Shown: piece after piece, positions 1 to 7,330 of the stretch | Layout of the letters: each line of letters starts with the position of its first letter | How positions within the stretch are numbered: position 1 is the first letter of the stretch | DNA from: an uncultured Lachnospiraceae bacterium | GTDB lineage: Bacteria; Bacillota; Clostridia; Lachnospirales; Lachnospiraceae | DNA length: 29,812 nt | Reading direction: 5' to 3' | Assembly (NCBI GenBank): GCA_910583895.1 | Contig: CAJTYJ010000044.1 | Span: 1-29,812, forward strand | Made by a program: the position numbers and the translations under genes | Notes under the pieces: generated by a model | The model's input: only the letters and a program-made list of their open reading frames with translations | The model's database searches: none | Told to the model about the DNA's origin: nothing

Positions 1-404
1 GGCTCGCTCTGCAATGGATTCTGCTGAGCAAATGGTAAACTCTGCTGCAGAAGCAAGGGAAATATAGCAATTCAGGAAACCCTAAATACAGGAGGTGGTT
101 TACCATCTGTAGGAAATAGTTTGGGTATAACACTTACTGATGCACCATCGTACAAAGATCTTGAGGGTTCCTCGATCATTATTGGAGGTTCTGTATGTTT
201 TTTGGTGGTGTTGGATATGATTATGTTGTTATGCCAAATGATTATGTGGCTTCAACTTTTAGTGCTTCTGTGGGTTCAAATTTACCAACATTTGGATGCT
301 TCGAAAATCATGGGCTTTATGGAAATACAAGGACAACATTAAAAGTTAACGTTTATGATTTTCTTGAAAATTTAAAATTTAAAGACATGGATGAATGTCA
401 ATGA
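1..404 (+). pseudogene. Broken C-terminal toxin tip (polymorphic toxin remnant)
   Basis: Reading is continuous in frame 1 from about position 31 to about 193 (ending around SSIIIGGS) and then continues sensibly only in frame 3 from 195 (FFGGVGYDYVVMPND onward) to a stop at 402-404. A frameshift in or near the T-run at 198-204 best explains this. The joined product is glycine- and beta-rich, ending in YDFLENLKFKDMDECQ. No start codon or RHS core precedes it inside the window, and the first 55 bases recur at 2690-2744 as the start of another remnant. It sits directly before a membrane protein of immunity type, which is the usual order of toxin tip then immunity gene. I do not recognise a toxin family. 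The gene could also begin upstream of the window; the frameshift makes it unlikely to be functional. Confidence 0.5.
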
Positions 405-418
405 GAGGGGAAGAAAAT

Positions 419-976
419 ATGAGAATATTAAAAAAAAAGTATAGTATTTCTCAACAGGAATTTAAAAGCAAATTTTTAAGAGAAACAATTCGACCAGATA
501 TTTTAAGCAAATTGCAAATGAATCTTGAAAAGAATGATTCAAAAAGAATTTTCTTTGGAAAACTGGATAATTGTCATTTTACGTTATACAGTATACCGGA
601 TCTATATGGTCCATGGAACAGTAAAATATGGTTGTCTCCATGGAGAGGTATGGCTATGTGGGTGTCTCCGGTACATATATATGGTACTATATATGGTAAT
701 TTGGAAAAGACAAAAATAGATTTTACAATTGCGAAAAGAAAACGTGACATGTTTATTTATAATTTTATAATCATAACAGATATAATTTTATTTATAATTA
801 AAATAATAAATATTTTGAAATATGGATTTTCAATATACAGCTGGAACGATTTATTAGGTGTTGTTGGAAAAAATATTATAAACTTGTTGCTGTTTTCTAT
901 GATGATTGCAGGAAAATATATACCAAATTCAGAAAAAGAGGCATTGTTAAAATTTTTAGATGATTTGGAAATGTAA
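419..976 (+). CDS. Membrane-anchored putative immunity protein (paralogue 1)
   Basis: This 185-residue protein has a soluble N-terminal half with conserved aromatic motifs (SPWRGMAMW, then H-x-YGTIYG) and two hydrophobic segments at roughly residues 115-140 and 148-168, followed by a short charged tail (KEALLKFLDDLEM). It is clearly paralogous to the protein at 2804-3331, which shares the PWRGMAMW/GTIYG core, the two-helix end and the tail. The N-terminal half has a pattern somewhat like bacterial PH-like immunity domains, which is an inference. The start at 419 is chosen because GAGAGGGG lies about 8 bases upstream; an in-frame ATG at 395 has no such site. The gene follows a broken toxin tip within 15 bases, suggesting a tip/immunity pair. 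The coding sequence is very AT-rich compared with the genes from 3444 on, as is usual for imported toxin-immunity modules. Confidence 0.6.
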   Translation: MRILKKKYSISQQEFKSKFLRETIRPDILSKLQMNLEKNDSKRIFFGKLDNCHFTLYSIPDLYGPWNSKIWLSPWRGMAMWVSPVHIYGTIYGNLEKTKIDFTIAKRKRDMFIYNFIIITDIILFIIKIINILKYGFSIYSWNDLLGVVGKNIINLLLFSMMIAGKYIPNSEKEALLKFLDDLEM

Positions 977-977
977 T

Positions 978-1212
978 TAAGAAAAAATCATTTGCAAGAT
1001 CATTAGACCAAAAAGAAGACATTATATGCAAGCTGATTATTGAATGCATATTGGCATATTTTAGATGATGAAGCACAGGAAGATGTGTATGTAACATTTT
1101 ATTACGAGAAGGTTATAAAGGATGGAGACAGATTAGTTGTTCAATACCTGCCGAATTCAAAGTTTGGAGTTTTGATAGGAATAGAGAAATTATAGAAACG
1201 AGGATTGAGTAA
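978..1212 (+). pseudogene. Deleted and frameshifted copy of the 2155-2628 immunity-like gene
   Basis: From about 978 to 1058 the sequence matches the stretch starting near 2260 of the intact gene; from 1059 to 1212 it matches 2471-2628. The region in between, about 130 bases, is missing, and the join sits at a short shared CATA sequence, so a microhomology deletion is likely. A further 4-base deletion near 1179 shifts the frame again. No start codon and no open frame remain across it. It shows that this immunity-like gene was duplicated locally and one copy has decayed. Confidence 0.8.
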
Positions 1213-1253
1213 AGAAAGGAAAAGCCACGCATATCTACCTGCAGGATGAACTG
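1059..1253 (+). repeat. Direct repeat, copy 1 (partner 2471-2669)
   Basis: This stretch matches 2471-2669 with few substitutions and one 4-base deletion. It spans the end of the immunity-like gene plus the first bases of the RHS core (through YLQDEL). After position 1253 the first copy continues as a proper RHS core, while the second copy breaks off into unrelated sequence. The repeat therefore marks a module boundary where homologous recombination has swapped or dropped material. Confidence 0.85.
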
Positions 1254-2126
1254 GGAAGCCCCGTCCGTCTGGTGCAGTCCGGCGGGAAGCGGCAGACGCT
1301 GTACGGATATGACGAATTCGGAAACGACCGGTACGGAAATCAGGGAGAACTGCAGCCGTTTGGATATACCGGATATCAGCGGGACAGGACTGCAGGCTCG
1401 TATTTTGCGCAGGCGAGAGAGTATCTGCCGGGGACAGGAAGGTTTGCCGGTGAAGATATCAATAAAGGAACGATAGTGAAGCCGGGCAGTCTGAATGATT
1501 ACAGTTACTGTCTGGGCAATCCGCTCCTGCTGGTAGACCAAAACGGAAGATCCCCTGTACCGAGCCCTGCAGATGCACAGCGGATGATGTGGGATTACGG
1601 TGTCGATCAGTATCACGATGCGCTGGATGCGATAAAAGATGAGTGGGACAGCAGGGTGGATGCTGTAGTGGAATAGGGAAAAGCACATGAAGATGGGATA
1701 AAAATCGGAGTAACAGATGCGGCAATCCTAGGCTTCGCCGTACTTGCAGGAACAGGAATTGGGATTTCAGCCGGATTTGCAGTAATGACTATAGGAAGCA
1801 CTGGAGCAATAATGGGGGAACAGTATTATGAAGAGAATGGCATGAATGGTGCAGGAATGGCTACGGCTATTGGGAATTTATTAGAAAAATTAACAAAAAA
1901 CTCAAATATAAATGATGTAGAAATTCCTGTTGATGTGGTAGCAACGGCATTTCTGGGATGGTTTGCCAATGTTATAATACAAAAAAATTTACCATGTGAT
2001 TTGGAATTTTTTAAATTGTCGTTATATCAGGGGACACTGGATATGATGGAAAACACTGTGGCAGGGATTACTAATTCTGCGTATATGAACATTAAAGAGC
2101 TTTGGAAATGCGAAAAAAAGGATTGA
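1209..2126 (+). pseudogene. RHS core C-terminal fragment with variable tip, split by an amber codon
   Basis: The frame opens after a stop at 1206-1208 and runs as RHS repeat-associated core: HIYLQDELGSPVRLVQ, LYGYDEFGND, GYTGYQRD, AREYLPGTGRFAGEDI, then NDYSYCLGNPLLLVDQNG at 1488-1547, the usual end of the core before the variable toxin tip. The tip starts immediately, reaches TAG at 1674-1676 and continues in the very same frame (GKAHEDGIKIG, a glycine/alanine-rich hydrophobic stretch around 1720-1815, then a helical domain) to a stop at 2124-2126. Reading through the TAG gives one uninterrupted 305-residue product, so a single point mutation probably broke it. The hydrophobic stretch could be a membrane-inserting segment. 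No RHS repeats or N-terminal trafficking region precede it, so this is an orphan core-plus-tip module. The toxin activity is not recognisable. Confidence 0.8.
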
Positions 2127-2154
2127 TAATTTTTAAAATGATTAAAATTTCAAT

Positions 2155-2628
2155 ATGCAAAAAGAAAGGGATGATTATTTGAGATATTTAATATGGCATT
2201 CTTTGGAAAGTATTGTGTTTATGACAGTAGCTTTAGTGATATATCTGGTGCGTGTAATCAGAAAAAAACCACTTGCAAGATCATTAGACAGAAAAGAAGA
2301 CATTATATGCAAACTGATTATTGGATGTATATTGGCATACACTTTTTATTTTGGAGTGTTTCCCCAAACCCGTGATATTCCCAATATAATCAATAAAAAT
2401 ATTTATACAGTAGAAGGAGTTGCTCAGGGCTATAATGAACCAACCAGGTCAAAAAAGATATCTGTACATATTTTAGATGATGAAACGCAGGAAGATGTGT
2501 ATGTAACATTTTATTATGAGAAGGTTATAAAGGATGGAGACAGATTAGTTGTTCAATACCTGCCGAATTCAAAGTTTGGAGTTTTGATAGAAAGGAATGG
2601 AGAAATTATAGAAACGAGGATTGAGTAA
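2155..2628 (+). CDS. Membrane protein, putative immunity to the RHS tip at 1209-2126
   Basis: This is a protein of 157 residues from ATG 2155, or 149 residues from TTG 2179. The TTG is preceded by AAGAAAGGG at a good distance, while ATG 2155 lacks a clear ribosome site, so the start is uncertain. Two hydrophobic segments (about residues 15-35 and 52-70) are followed by a beta-rich soluble domain ending in FGVLIERNGEIIETRIE. It lies 28 bases after the RHS tip fragment, the position where immunity genes sit. A decayed duplicate is at 978-1212. I do not recognise the family. The intact frame next to a broken toxin fits retention of immunity after loss of the toxin, but that is inference. Confidence 0.6.
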   Translation: MQKERDDYLRYLIWHSLESIVFMTVALVIYLVRVIRKKPLARSLDRKEDIICKLIIGCILAYTFYFGVFPQTRDIPNIINKNIYTVEGVAQGYNEPTRSKKISVHILDDETQEDVYVTFYYEKVIKDGDRLVVQYLPNSKFGVLIERNGEIIETRIE

Positions 2629-2669
2629 AGAAAGGAAAAGCCACGCATATCTATCTGCAGGATGAACTG
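2471..2669 (+). repeat. Direct repeat, copy 2 (partner 1059-1253)
   Basis: This is the second copy of the immunity-end plus RHS-core-start segment. Here the RHS core sequence (KGKATHIYLQDEL) stops after about 13 codons and runs into a stop codon at 2676-2678, so only a sliver of RHS core is left. Confidence 0.85.
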
Positions 2670-2690
2670 TCGGAATAAATAAAAACTGAG

Positions 2691-2789
2691 GCTCGCTCTG
2701 CAATGGATTCTGCCGAGCAAATGGTAAACTCCATTGCAGAAACAGTGGATTCTGCGATTAATACTGGGAAAAAATATGGAATGAGTTAA
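2691..2789 (+). pseudogene. Sliver of a toxin-tip reading frame
   Basis: The frame ARSAMDSAEQMVNSIAET continues through VDSAINTGKKYGMS to a stop at 2787-2789. Its first 55 bases match positions 1-55 closely (ARSAMDSAEQMVNS), where the copy ends in a stop after REI. It is a leftover of the segment that leads into a toxin tip, placed just before the second paralogous immunity-type gene. It is too short and lacks a start, so it is not a gene by itself. Confidence 0.55.
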
Positions 2790-2803
2790 AGGTGGCAATG
2801 AGT

Positions 2804-3331
2804 ATGATTTACAGAAAATCGTATACCTGCTCTCAAAAACAATTTAAAGAAATGTTCATGAATAAAACAATATGTTCCACATATTCAAATAAAATTCAGA
2901 CGGTATATTCTTCAGAAAGTGGAAAAAGAGTATATTTTGGGAGTTTGGATAATTGCAGATTTGATCTGTATTCCTGGCCGGACAGAATGGGACCATGGTT
3001 CAGAAAACCATGGATATTTCCGTGGAGAGGCATGGCTATGTGGGCGGCACCTGCACATGCATTTGGGACAATTTATGGTACAAAAGATGAAACGATCATT
3101 GATTATTATATTTCTAAATCCAGATTGGCAAAAAGATTCCTGGTTATTGCGTTCATTATATATATCCTGGAACTGGTGCCTCCAATATTCACAGTAGTTA
3201 AATTTGGATTTGCAGGCATTATGATGATATTGACAGATTTATTGATATTATCTCTTCTGATATCTGTAATTTATATACCTGAAAAAGAGAAAAAGGCGTT
3301 GATAGAATTTTTGGATAACCTGACATTTTGA
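2804..3331 (+). CDS. Membrane-anchored putative immunity protein (paralogue 2)
   Basis: This 175-residue protein is the paralogue of the one at 419-976: it shares the motif order FG-LDNC-F-LYS, PWRGMAMW, GTIYG, two hydrophobic segments near residues 105-130 and 138-160, and a charged end (KEKKALIEFLDNLTF). The start ATG 2804 is chosen because AAAGGTGG lies about 8 bases upstream and the N-terminus aligns with its paralogue; GTG 2792 and ATG 2798 are in-frame alternatives. Its partner toxin tip is reduced to a sliver. The many differences between the two paralogues, against the strong conservation of the central aromatic motifs, suggest diversification to recognise different toxins of one family. 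Confidence 0.65.
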   Translation: MIYRKSYTCSQKQFKEMFMNKTICSTYSNKIQTVYSSESGKRVYFGSLDNCRFDLYSWPDRMGPWFRKPWIFPWRGMAMWAAPAHAFGTIYGTKDETIIDYYISKSRLAKRFLVIAFIIYILELVPPIFTVVKFGFAGIMMILTDLLILSLLISVIYIPEKEKKALIEFLDNLTF

Positions 3332-3443
3332 ATAATCAATACCACCATTAACAAAAGAAGAGATTCTGGAAGACAAACTATAGGTAAAGAGATTCAAAGT
3401 CAAACTCGGAAATCATTGAAATAAAACAAAGGAATAAGAAATC

Positions 3444-5222
3444 ATGCGGAAACAAAACAGTACATTTAAGACAGGCTTTCTGTCCGAAGCCGGTTCCGAA
3501 CTTAAGAATAACGACTATTTTGCTTTTGTGGAACTGGACAAGTATGCGTGCTATGTGATTGCCGACGGGCTGAACGATCTTCCGGATGCAGACAGTGCAA
3601 GGCTGGCGACTCAGACGATCCTCCTGGCATTTCAGGAGCATCCTTCCATGAAAAAACAGGCCATTCGGTCTTATCTGAAGGCGGCGAATCAGGCACTGGA
3701 GGAAGCGGACAGCAGAAGCCGGCTAAAGGCATCTGTAACAGTGGTGGTGACGGATTATGCCAGAGCTCGTTATGGCTATGCCGGCAATACGAGGCTTCGG
3801 CTCTACCGGAATGGGGAGGTAGCAGAGCAGACTTTCGATACCTCCCTGGGGACCGATATGTTGAAGAAGCTGGATCTCACCGAAGACGCCCTTGCCAGAC
3901 ACGAAGAGCGGAATAATCTGTACGCTTATCTGGGACAGGGGAAGCGCTTCTGCCCGCAGATATCCGAGAAGATCCGCCTGAACAACGGAGATATCCTGAC
4001 ATTGTATACCAGAGGAGTGTGGGAAAATCTGGATGGCGGCGAACTGGACGACGTATTCTCCGAGGCAAAGGACGACCCACAGGAAAGTCTGGATCTGGTA
4101 GAAGATTTGCTTCTGTCCAGACAGCCAGTAAGACTGGAGAATTATACTTTTGCTGTCGTCTTTGTGGACAAAGTATATCTGGACCCGAACCGGAAGCGCA
4201 GGATCAAAAAGATCATTCTGCTCTGCGCGGCAGTTCTGATCCTGCTGATCGTACTTGCTGCAGTTCTGTGGTTTTTGACAAACCGGCACAGGGAGCGGAT
4301 GGAAGAGCTGGAGCGCCGGTACACGGGGATGATCGAATATATCCAGGATGCCAACTTCGTTCGGGCGGAAGAAGAGTGCAGCGAAGCGCTTGCACTGGCG
4401 GAAAAGCTGAGGCGGAAAGATGAGATTGGCGATCTTGCCGATTATCAGAAGCTGATTGAAGCGGTCAATGCAGCGGAGGAACTATTCGGAGACCAGAACT
4501 ATCAGGAAGCACAGTCCGCTTATGTGACCGCCAGGGAACGTTCCCGTTATGCGGACCGAATCGCAGATGAATACATAGAGAAAAGGCTGGGAATCATCAC
4601 CGATTATCTGTCGGTCTTTGACTATATCCAGCTGGGGGATACGCTGACGGCGCAGGGAGATTATGACCGGGCGGAAGAAAAATACCTGCAGGCCAAAAAG
4701 CTTGCCACGGGAACGTATTTTGAAGAAGGCAGAAAAGAGGCCATGGAAGCGCTGGAAAATCTGTATGCCAGCCGGGACGAAGCCGAGGAAGAAAGACGGC
4801 AGGAAGCTCAGGAACAGGCGGAGAACCAGGCCGGCGCGGTTCAGCTGGCCGCGGACGGAGACAAAGCCTTTGCGGAAGGCGATTACAGCAGTGCCGACGC
4901 CTATTATGCCATGGCACTGGAAAAATATCAGGAAATGGGAGACGATGTCCATGCGGAACTGATTCAGACAAAGATCAGCTCCAGCAGTCAGAAAGGGCAG
5001 GAAGCAGAAGCGAAGAAGCAGCAGGCGGAAGCTTATATGGAGGCGGCAAAGGCGCGGGAGGCGGAAGGAAACCGTCTGGAAGCAAAGAAACAGTATCTGT
5101 TTGCCAAAAATATTTACCGGGAATTAAAAATGGATGAAGAAGTGGACCGGATCGTCGGGCTGCTGGAGATCCTGGAGACAGGAATAGAACAGGAAGAAGC
5201 CGCTGTGGCACCGGAAGAATAA
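3444..5222 (+). CDS. PP2C-like domain/TM/TPR receptor with altered metal-site residues
   Basis: The protein has 592 residues. Residues 10-245 follow the PP2C phosphatase layout: ENx-type first motif with D24 (NNDYF), VIADG with D41, YGYAGNTRLRLYRNG in place of the GDSR strand, LYTRGVWENL in place of the usual SDGLW, and ENYTFAVVFV in place of the usual DN-I-T strand. D24 and D41 are kept, but the Asp of the SDG motif is R190 and the Asp of the last motif is E232, so metal binding should be impaired. A single membrane helix at about 256-278 is followed by a long C-terminal half with TPR-like repeats (GDYDRAEEKYLQA, GDYSSADAYYAMA) and charged coiled segments, predicted outside. A weak AAAGGA precedes the ATG. 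It opens the spike-gene operon; phosphatase control of injection machines is known in type VI secretion, so a sensor or pseudophosphatase role is inferred. Confidence 0.75.
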   Translation: MRKQNSTFKTGFLSEAGSELKNNDYFAFVELDKYACYVIADGLNDLPDADSARLATQTILLAFQEHPSMKKQAIRSYLKAANQALEEADSRSRLKASVTVVVTDYARARYGYAGNTRLRLYRNGEVAEQTFDTSLGTDMLKKLDLTEDALARHEERNNLYAYLGQGKRFCPQISEKIRLNNGDILTLYTRGVWENLDGGELDDVFSEAKDDPQESLDLVEDLLLSRQPVRLENYTFAVVFVDKVYLDPNRKRRIKKIILLCAAVLILLIVLAAVLWFLTNRHRERMEELERRYTGMIEYIQDANFVRAEEECSEALALAEKLRRKDEIGDLADYQKLIEAVNAAEELFGDQNYQEAQSAYVTARERSRYADRIADEYIEKRLGIITDYLSVFDYIQLGDTLTAQGDYDRAEEKYLQAKKLATGTYFEEGRKEAMEALENLYASRDEAEEERRQEAQEQAENQAGAVQLAADGDKAFAEGDYSSADAYYAMALEKYQEMGDDVHAELIQTKISSSSQKGQEAEAKKQQAEAYMEAAKAREAEGNRLEAKKQYLFAKNIYRELKMDEEVDRIVGLLEILETGIEQEEAAVAPEE

Positions 5223-5247
5223 GAAAAAGGATAAAGAGGAGAAGATG

Positions 5248-6576
5248 ATGTCAGGCTGGGCAGAAGACAACCGGTCGGCTGTACAGGAGTATCCGTTCGA
5301 CTTTGAGCGGTATATCGAGGAACAGCTGCGAAAGATTGATGATCTGGAGGAACGAAAATATGCAAAAGAGGCGCTGCTTCACGGACTTGGCAGAATTCTG
5401 GCATGTACGGAAGAGAAATACAGGAAGTTGGAACAGCGCATCTATGAGGAGACGGAGATTGCAGCAAACCGGTACGAGACCGCAATGACCATCGTTCAGA
5501 AAAAACATTACGATCCTACCAATGAGACGCTTTTTCCGGTGGATCCGATGGACCTTCAAAAGGAGGTTCTGACGGAAAAACTGACTACGGACCGGGAACT
5601 GTTTCTCGGAACCGTTTTTCTGGAAGCGGATGACAACATGCAGGAACAGTTTTTAAATGAGGGAAGTTTTTCAGCCAGTTTTGCGCAGAGAGAAGTCAGA
5701 GTGCAGATTCGTCCGACAGAGCGGTATCAGGCGATCATAGAACGGCTCTATCATATTTTTCTGGATAACCATGTTCCGTGGCAGACGGTCCATACGGGAT
5801 ATCTGGATAAATTTTATGATGTCTATCTGAAGTCTTCGGAGGTCAGGGAAGAAAGTGGTACACAGGAGCAGCATGAGAAAATCGGCAGACCAGTTCCGGA
5901 AGAGATAAAGATCCGGTATGACGCATATGAACGCTTTGTGAAAACGGACGTCCTTCCGCTCTGGAACGTAGAATGGCTTTCTTTTGACAGTGCAGATTTT
6001 ATGATTCCTGGTATGGACGGACTTTGCTATGAACACGAATTTTCACTGGAAGATCAGGAAGAACAGGATGGATATCTGATCGCTTCCAACGAGGAAATCC
6101 TGGAGATCCGACACGAAAAGAAGAAGATCGTGATCCGTTCCCGAAAAGAGACCTTTGAGGGCTGGAAAGCGCTGCATATCGTACGATTGCCGGCAGTGCG
6201 TTCTCTGGATTATGACGCACCGTTTCTGACCAACAGGAGACGGGATTCTTTTCTCAGCCGGTATGCTGCAGGCTGCGGTGTGCCGTTGCTGACGAAAGCA
6301 GACCTGTTCCGGCGGATCATGGAACTGGATGTCCGGGACTACATTGAGGCGGAGGACTATGAGATCCGTGAGCATACGGAAGATTTTCCGGCAGTTCGGG
6401 GGATGAACCGATTCGTCAGAGACGAACTTTTCCCCATGGAGAGCCGCCGGATCCTTCTGATCCGGTTCCGGGAAGTGAAGACAGGCCATTATCTGAACGG
6501 GTGCATGGTGCGGTTTGTGATTTCACAGATCCAGATGGAGATCAGCGAGTACCGATGTGTGGGGGTGATCGAGTGA
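5248..6576 (+). CDS. Unrecognised protein of the spike/injection cluster
   Basis: This protein of 442 residues (443 if ATG 5245 is used; AAAGAGGA is better spaced from 5248) is soluble and charged, with a helical N-terminal third (FERYIEEQLRKIDDLEERKYAKEALL) and a mixed alpha/beta remainder. No signal peptide, membrane helix or known catalytic motif is visible. It begins 25 bases after the PP2C-like gene and its stop overlaps the start of the next gene as GTGA, so the two are probably translated together. By position and size it may be a structural baseplate or adaptor component, but that rests only on the neighbouring VgrG-like genes. Confidence 0.7.
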   Translation: MSGWAEDNRSAVQEYPFDFERYIEEQLRKIDDLEERKYAKEALLHGLGRILACTEEKYRKLEQRIYEETEIAANRYETAMTIVQKKHYDPTNETLFPVDPMDLQKEVLTEKLTTDRELFLGTVFLEADDNMQEQFLNEGSFSASFAQREVRVQIRPTERYQAIIERLYHIFLDNHVPWQTVHTGYLDKFYDVYLKSSEVREESGTQEQHEKIGRPVPEEIKIRYDAYERFVKTDVLPLWNVEWLSFDSADFMIPGMDGLCYEHEFSLEDQEEQDGYLIASNEEILEIRHEKKKIVIRSRKETFEGWKALHIVRLPAVRSLDYDAPFLTNRRRDSFLSRYAAGCGVPLLTKADLFRRIMELDVRDYIEAEDYEIREHTEDFPAVRGMNRFVRDELFPMESRRILLIRFREVKTGHYLNGCMVRFVISQIQMEISEYRCVGVIE

Positions 6577-7265
6577 ATTATGCATGGGAAGCGGCACTGG
6601 AGGCGGACCGCTGCGGGATCCAAAGAGAAGAGCTTCGGTATGTTCCGGTGCGGGACGGCAGTCCTTATATGGAGGTGGTGCAGGAGGAGATCAACAACAG
6701 AGAAATTAAAAAGAAAGAGATAGAGATCAATCCGCTGTACCGGTATGCGAAGGAATTTTCCGAAGTTCTGGATATCAATCTGAAAGGATATGAGAAGACA
6801 AGGCTGCTCTTTTTTGATATCTGCATGCAGTATCTGATACAGCTTGATCTCAGGCAGGGAATGTCCAGACAGGAGTACGCGCTTCGGTTTCTGTTTTCCG
6901 ACCTGCGGGACGGTGTGTGCGGGAGTCAGGCTTCCGAAGTGGTGCAGGGTTTTGAGAAAAGAAAGCTTTCTCAGCTTCTGCGCCTGATCCTGAAGCTGTA
7001 CCAGTGCGGCAGCTCCATTCACCTGTTCCGGGAAGTCATGCGGTGCCTGTATCCGGACTCTCTGGTCTATGCCAGCAACGAAGCCGTATGTCAGGTACTG
7101 ATCTATGTGGGTGTGAGAGAAGAAAAAGAAGAACAGAACCGCCTGAAATTCCTGCAGGATATGTTCCTGCCACTGAATTACGAAGTGTTTCTGTTCTGGG
7201 AACACCACTTTGGCATTATCGATGTAAAAGAGACCATGGAACTGGATGAGATGGTGCTGTTTTGA
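6573..7265 (+). CDS. Unrecognised protein, translationally coupled
   Basis: The GTG start at 6573 overlaps the previous stop (GTGA), with GGGGGTGAT just upstream as a near-perfect ribosome site; the product has 230 residues. An in-frame ATG at 6501 would run deep into the preceding gene and is unlikely. The product is rich in helix-forming and aromatic residues, contains NREIKKKEIEINPLYRYAKEF near residue 40, and has no membrane helix. The tight coupling implies that it is made in fixed ratio to the 442-residue protein, and the two may form a complex. Function is not recognisable; a cluster-specific structural role is the simplest reading. Confidence 0.7.
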   Translation: MNYAWEAALEADRCGIQREELRYVPVRDGSPYMEVVQEEINNREIKKKEIEINPLYRYAKEFSEVLDINLKGYEKTRLLFFDICMQYLIQLDLRQGMSRQEYALRFLFSDLRDGVCGSQASEVVQGFEKRKLSQLLRLILKLYQCGSSIHLFREVMRCLYPDSLVYASNEAVCQVLIYVGVREEKEEQNRLKFLQDMFLPLNYEVFLFWEHHFGIIDVKETMELDEMVLF

Positions 7266-7330
7266 AGAAAATCCAGAAAAAGAAATGACAGTTGTCTTGG
7301 AAACAGAAAAAGAAGTTTGGAGGATTGCAG

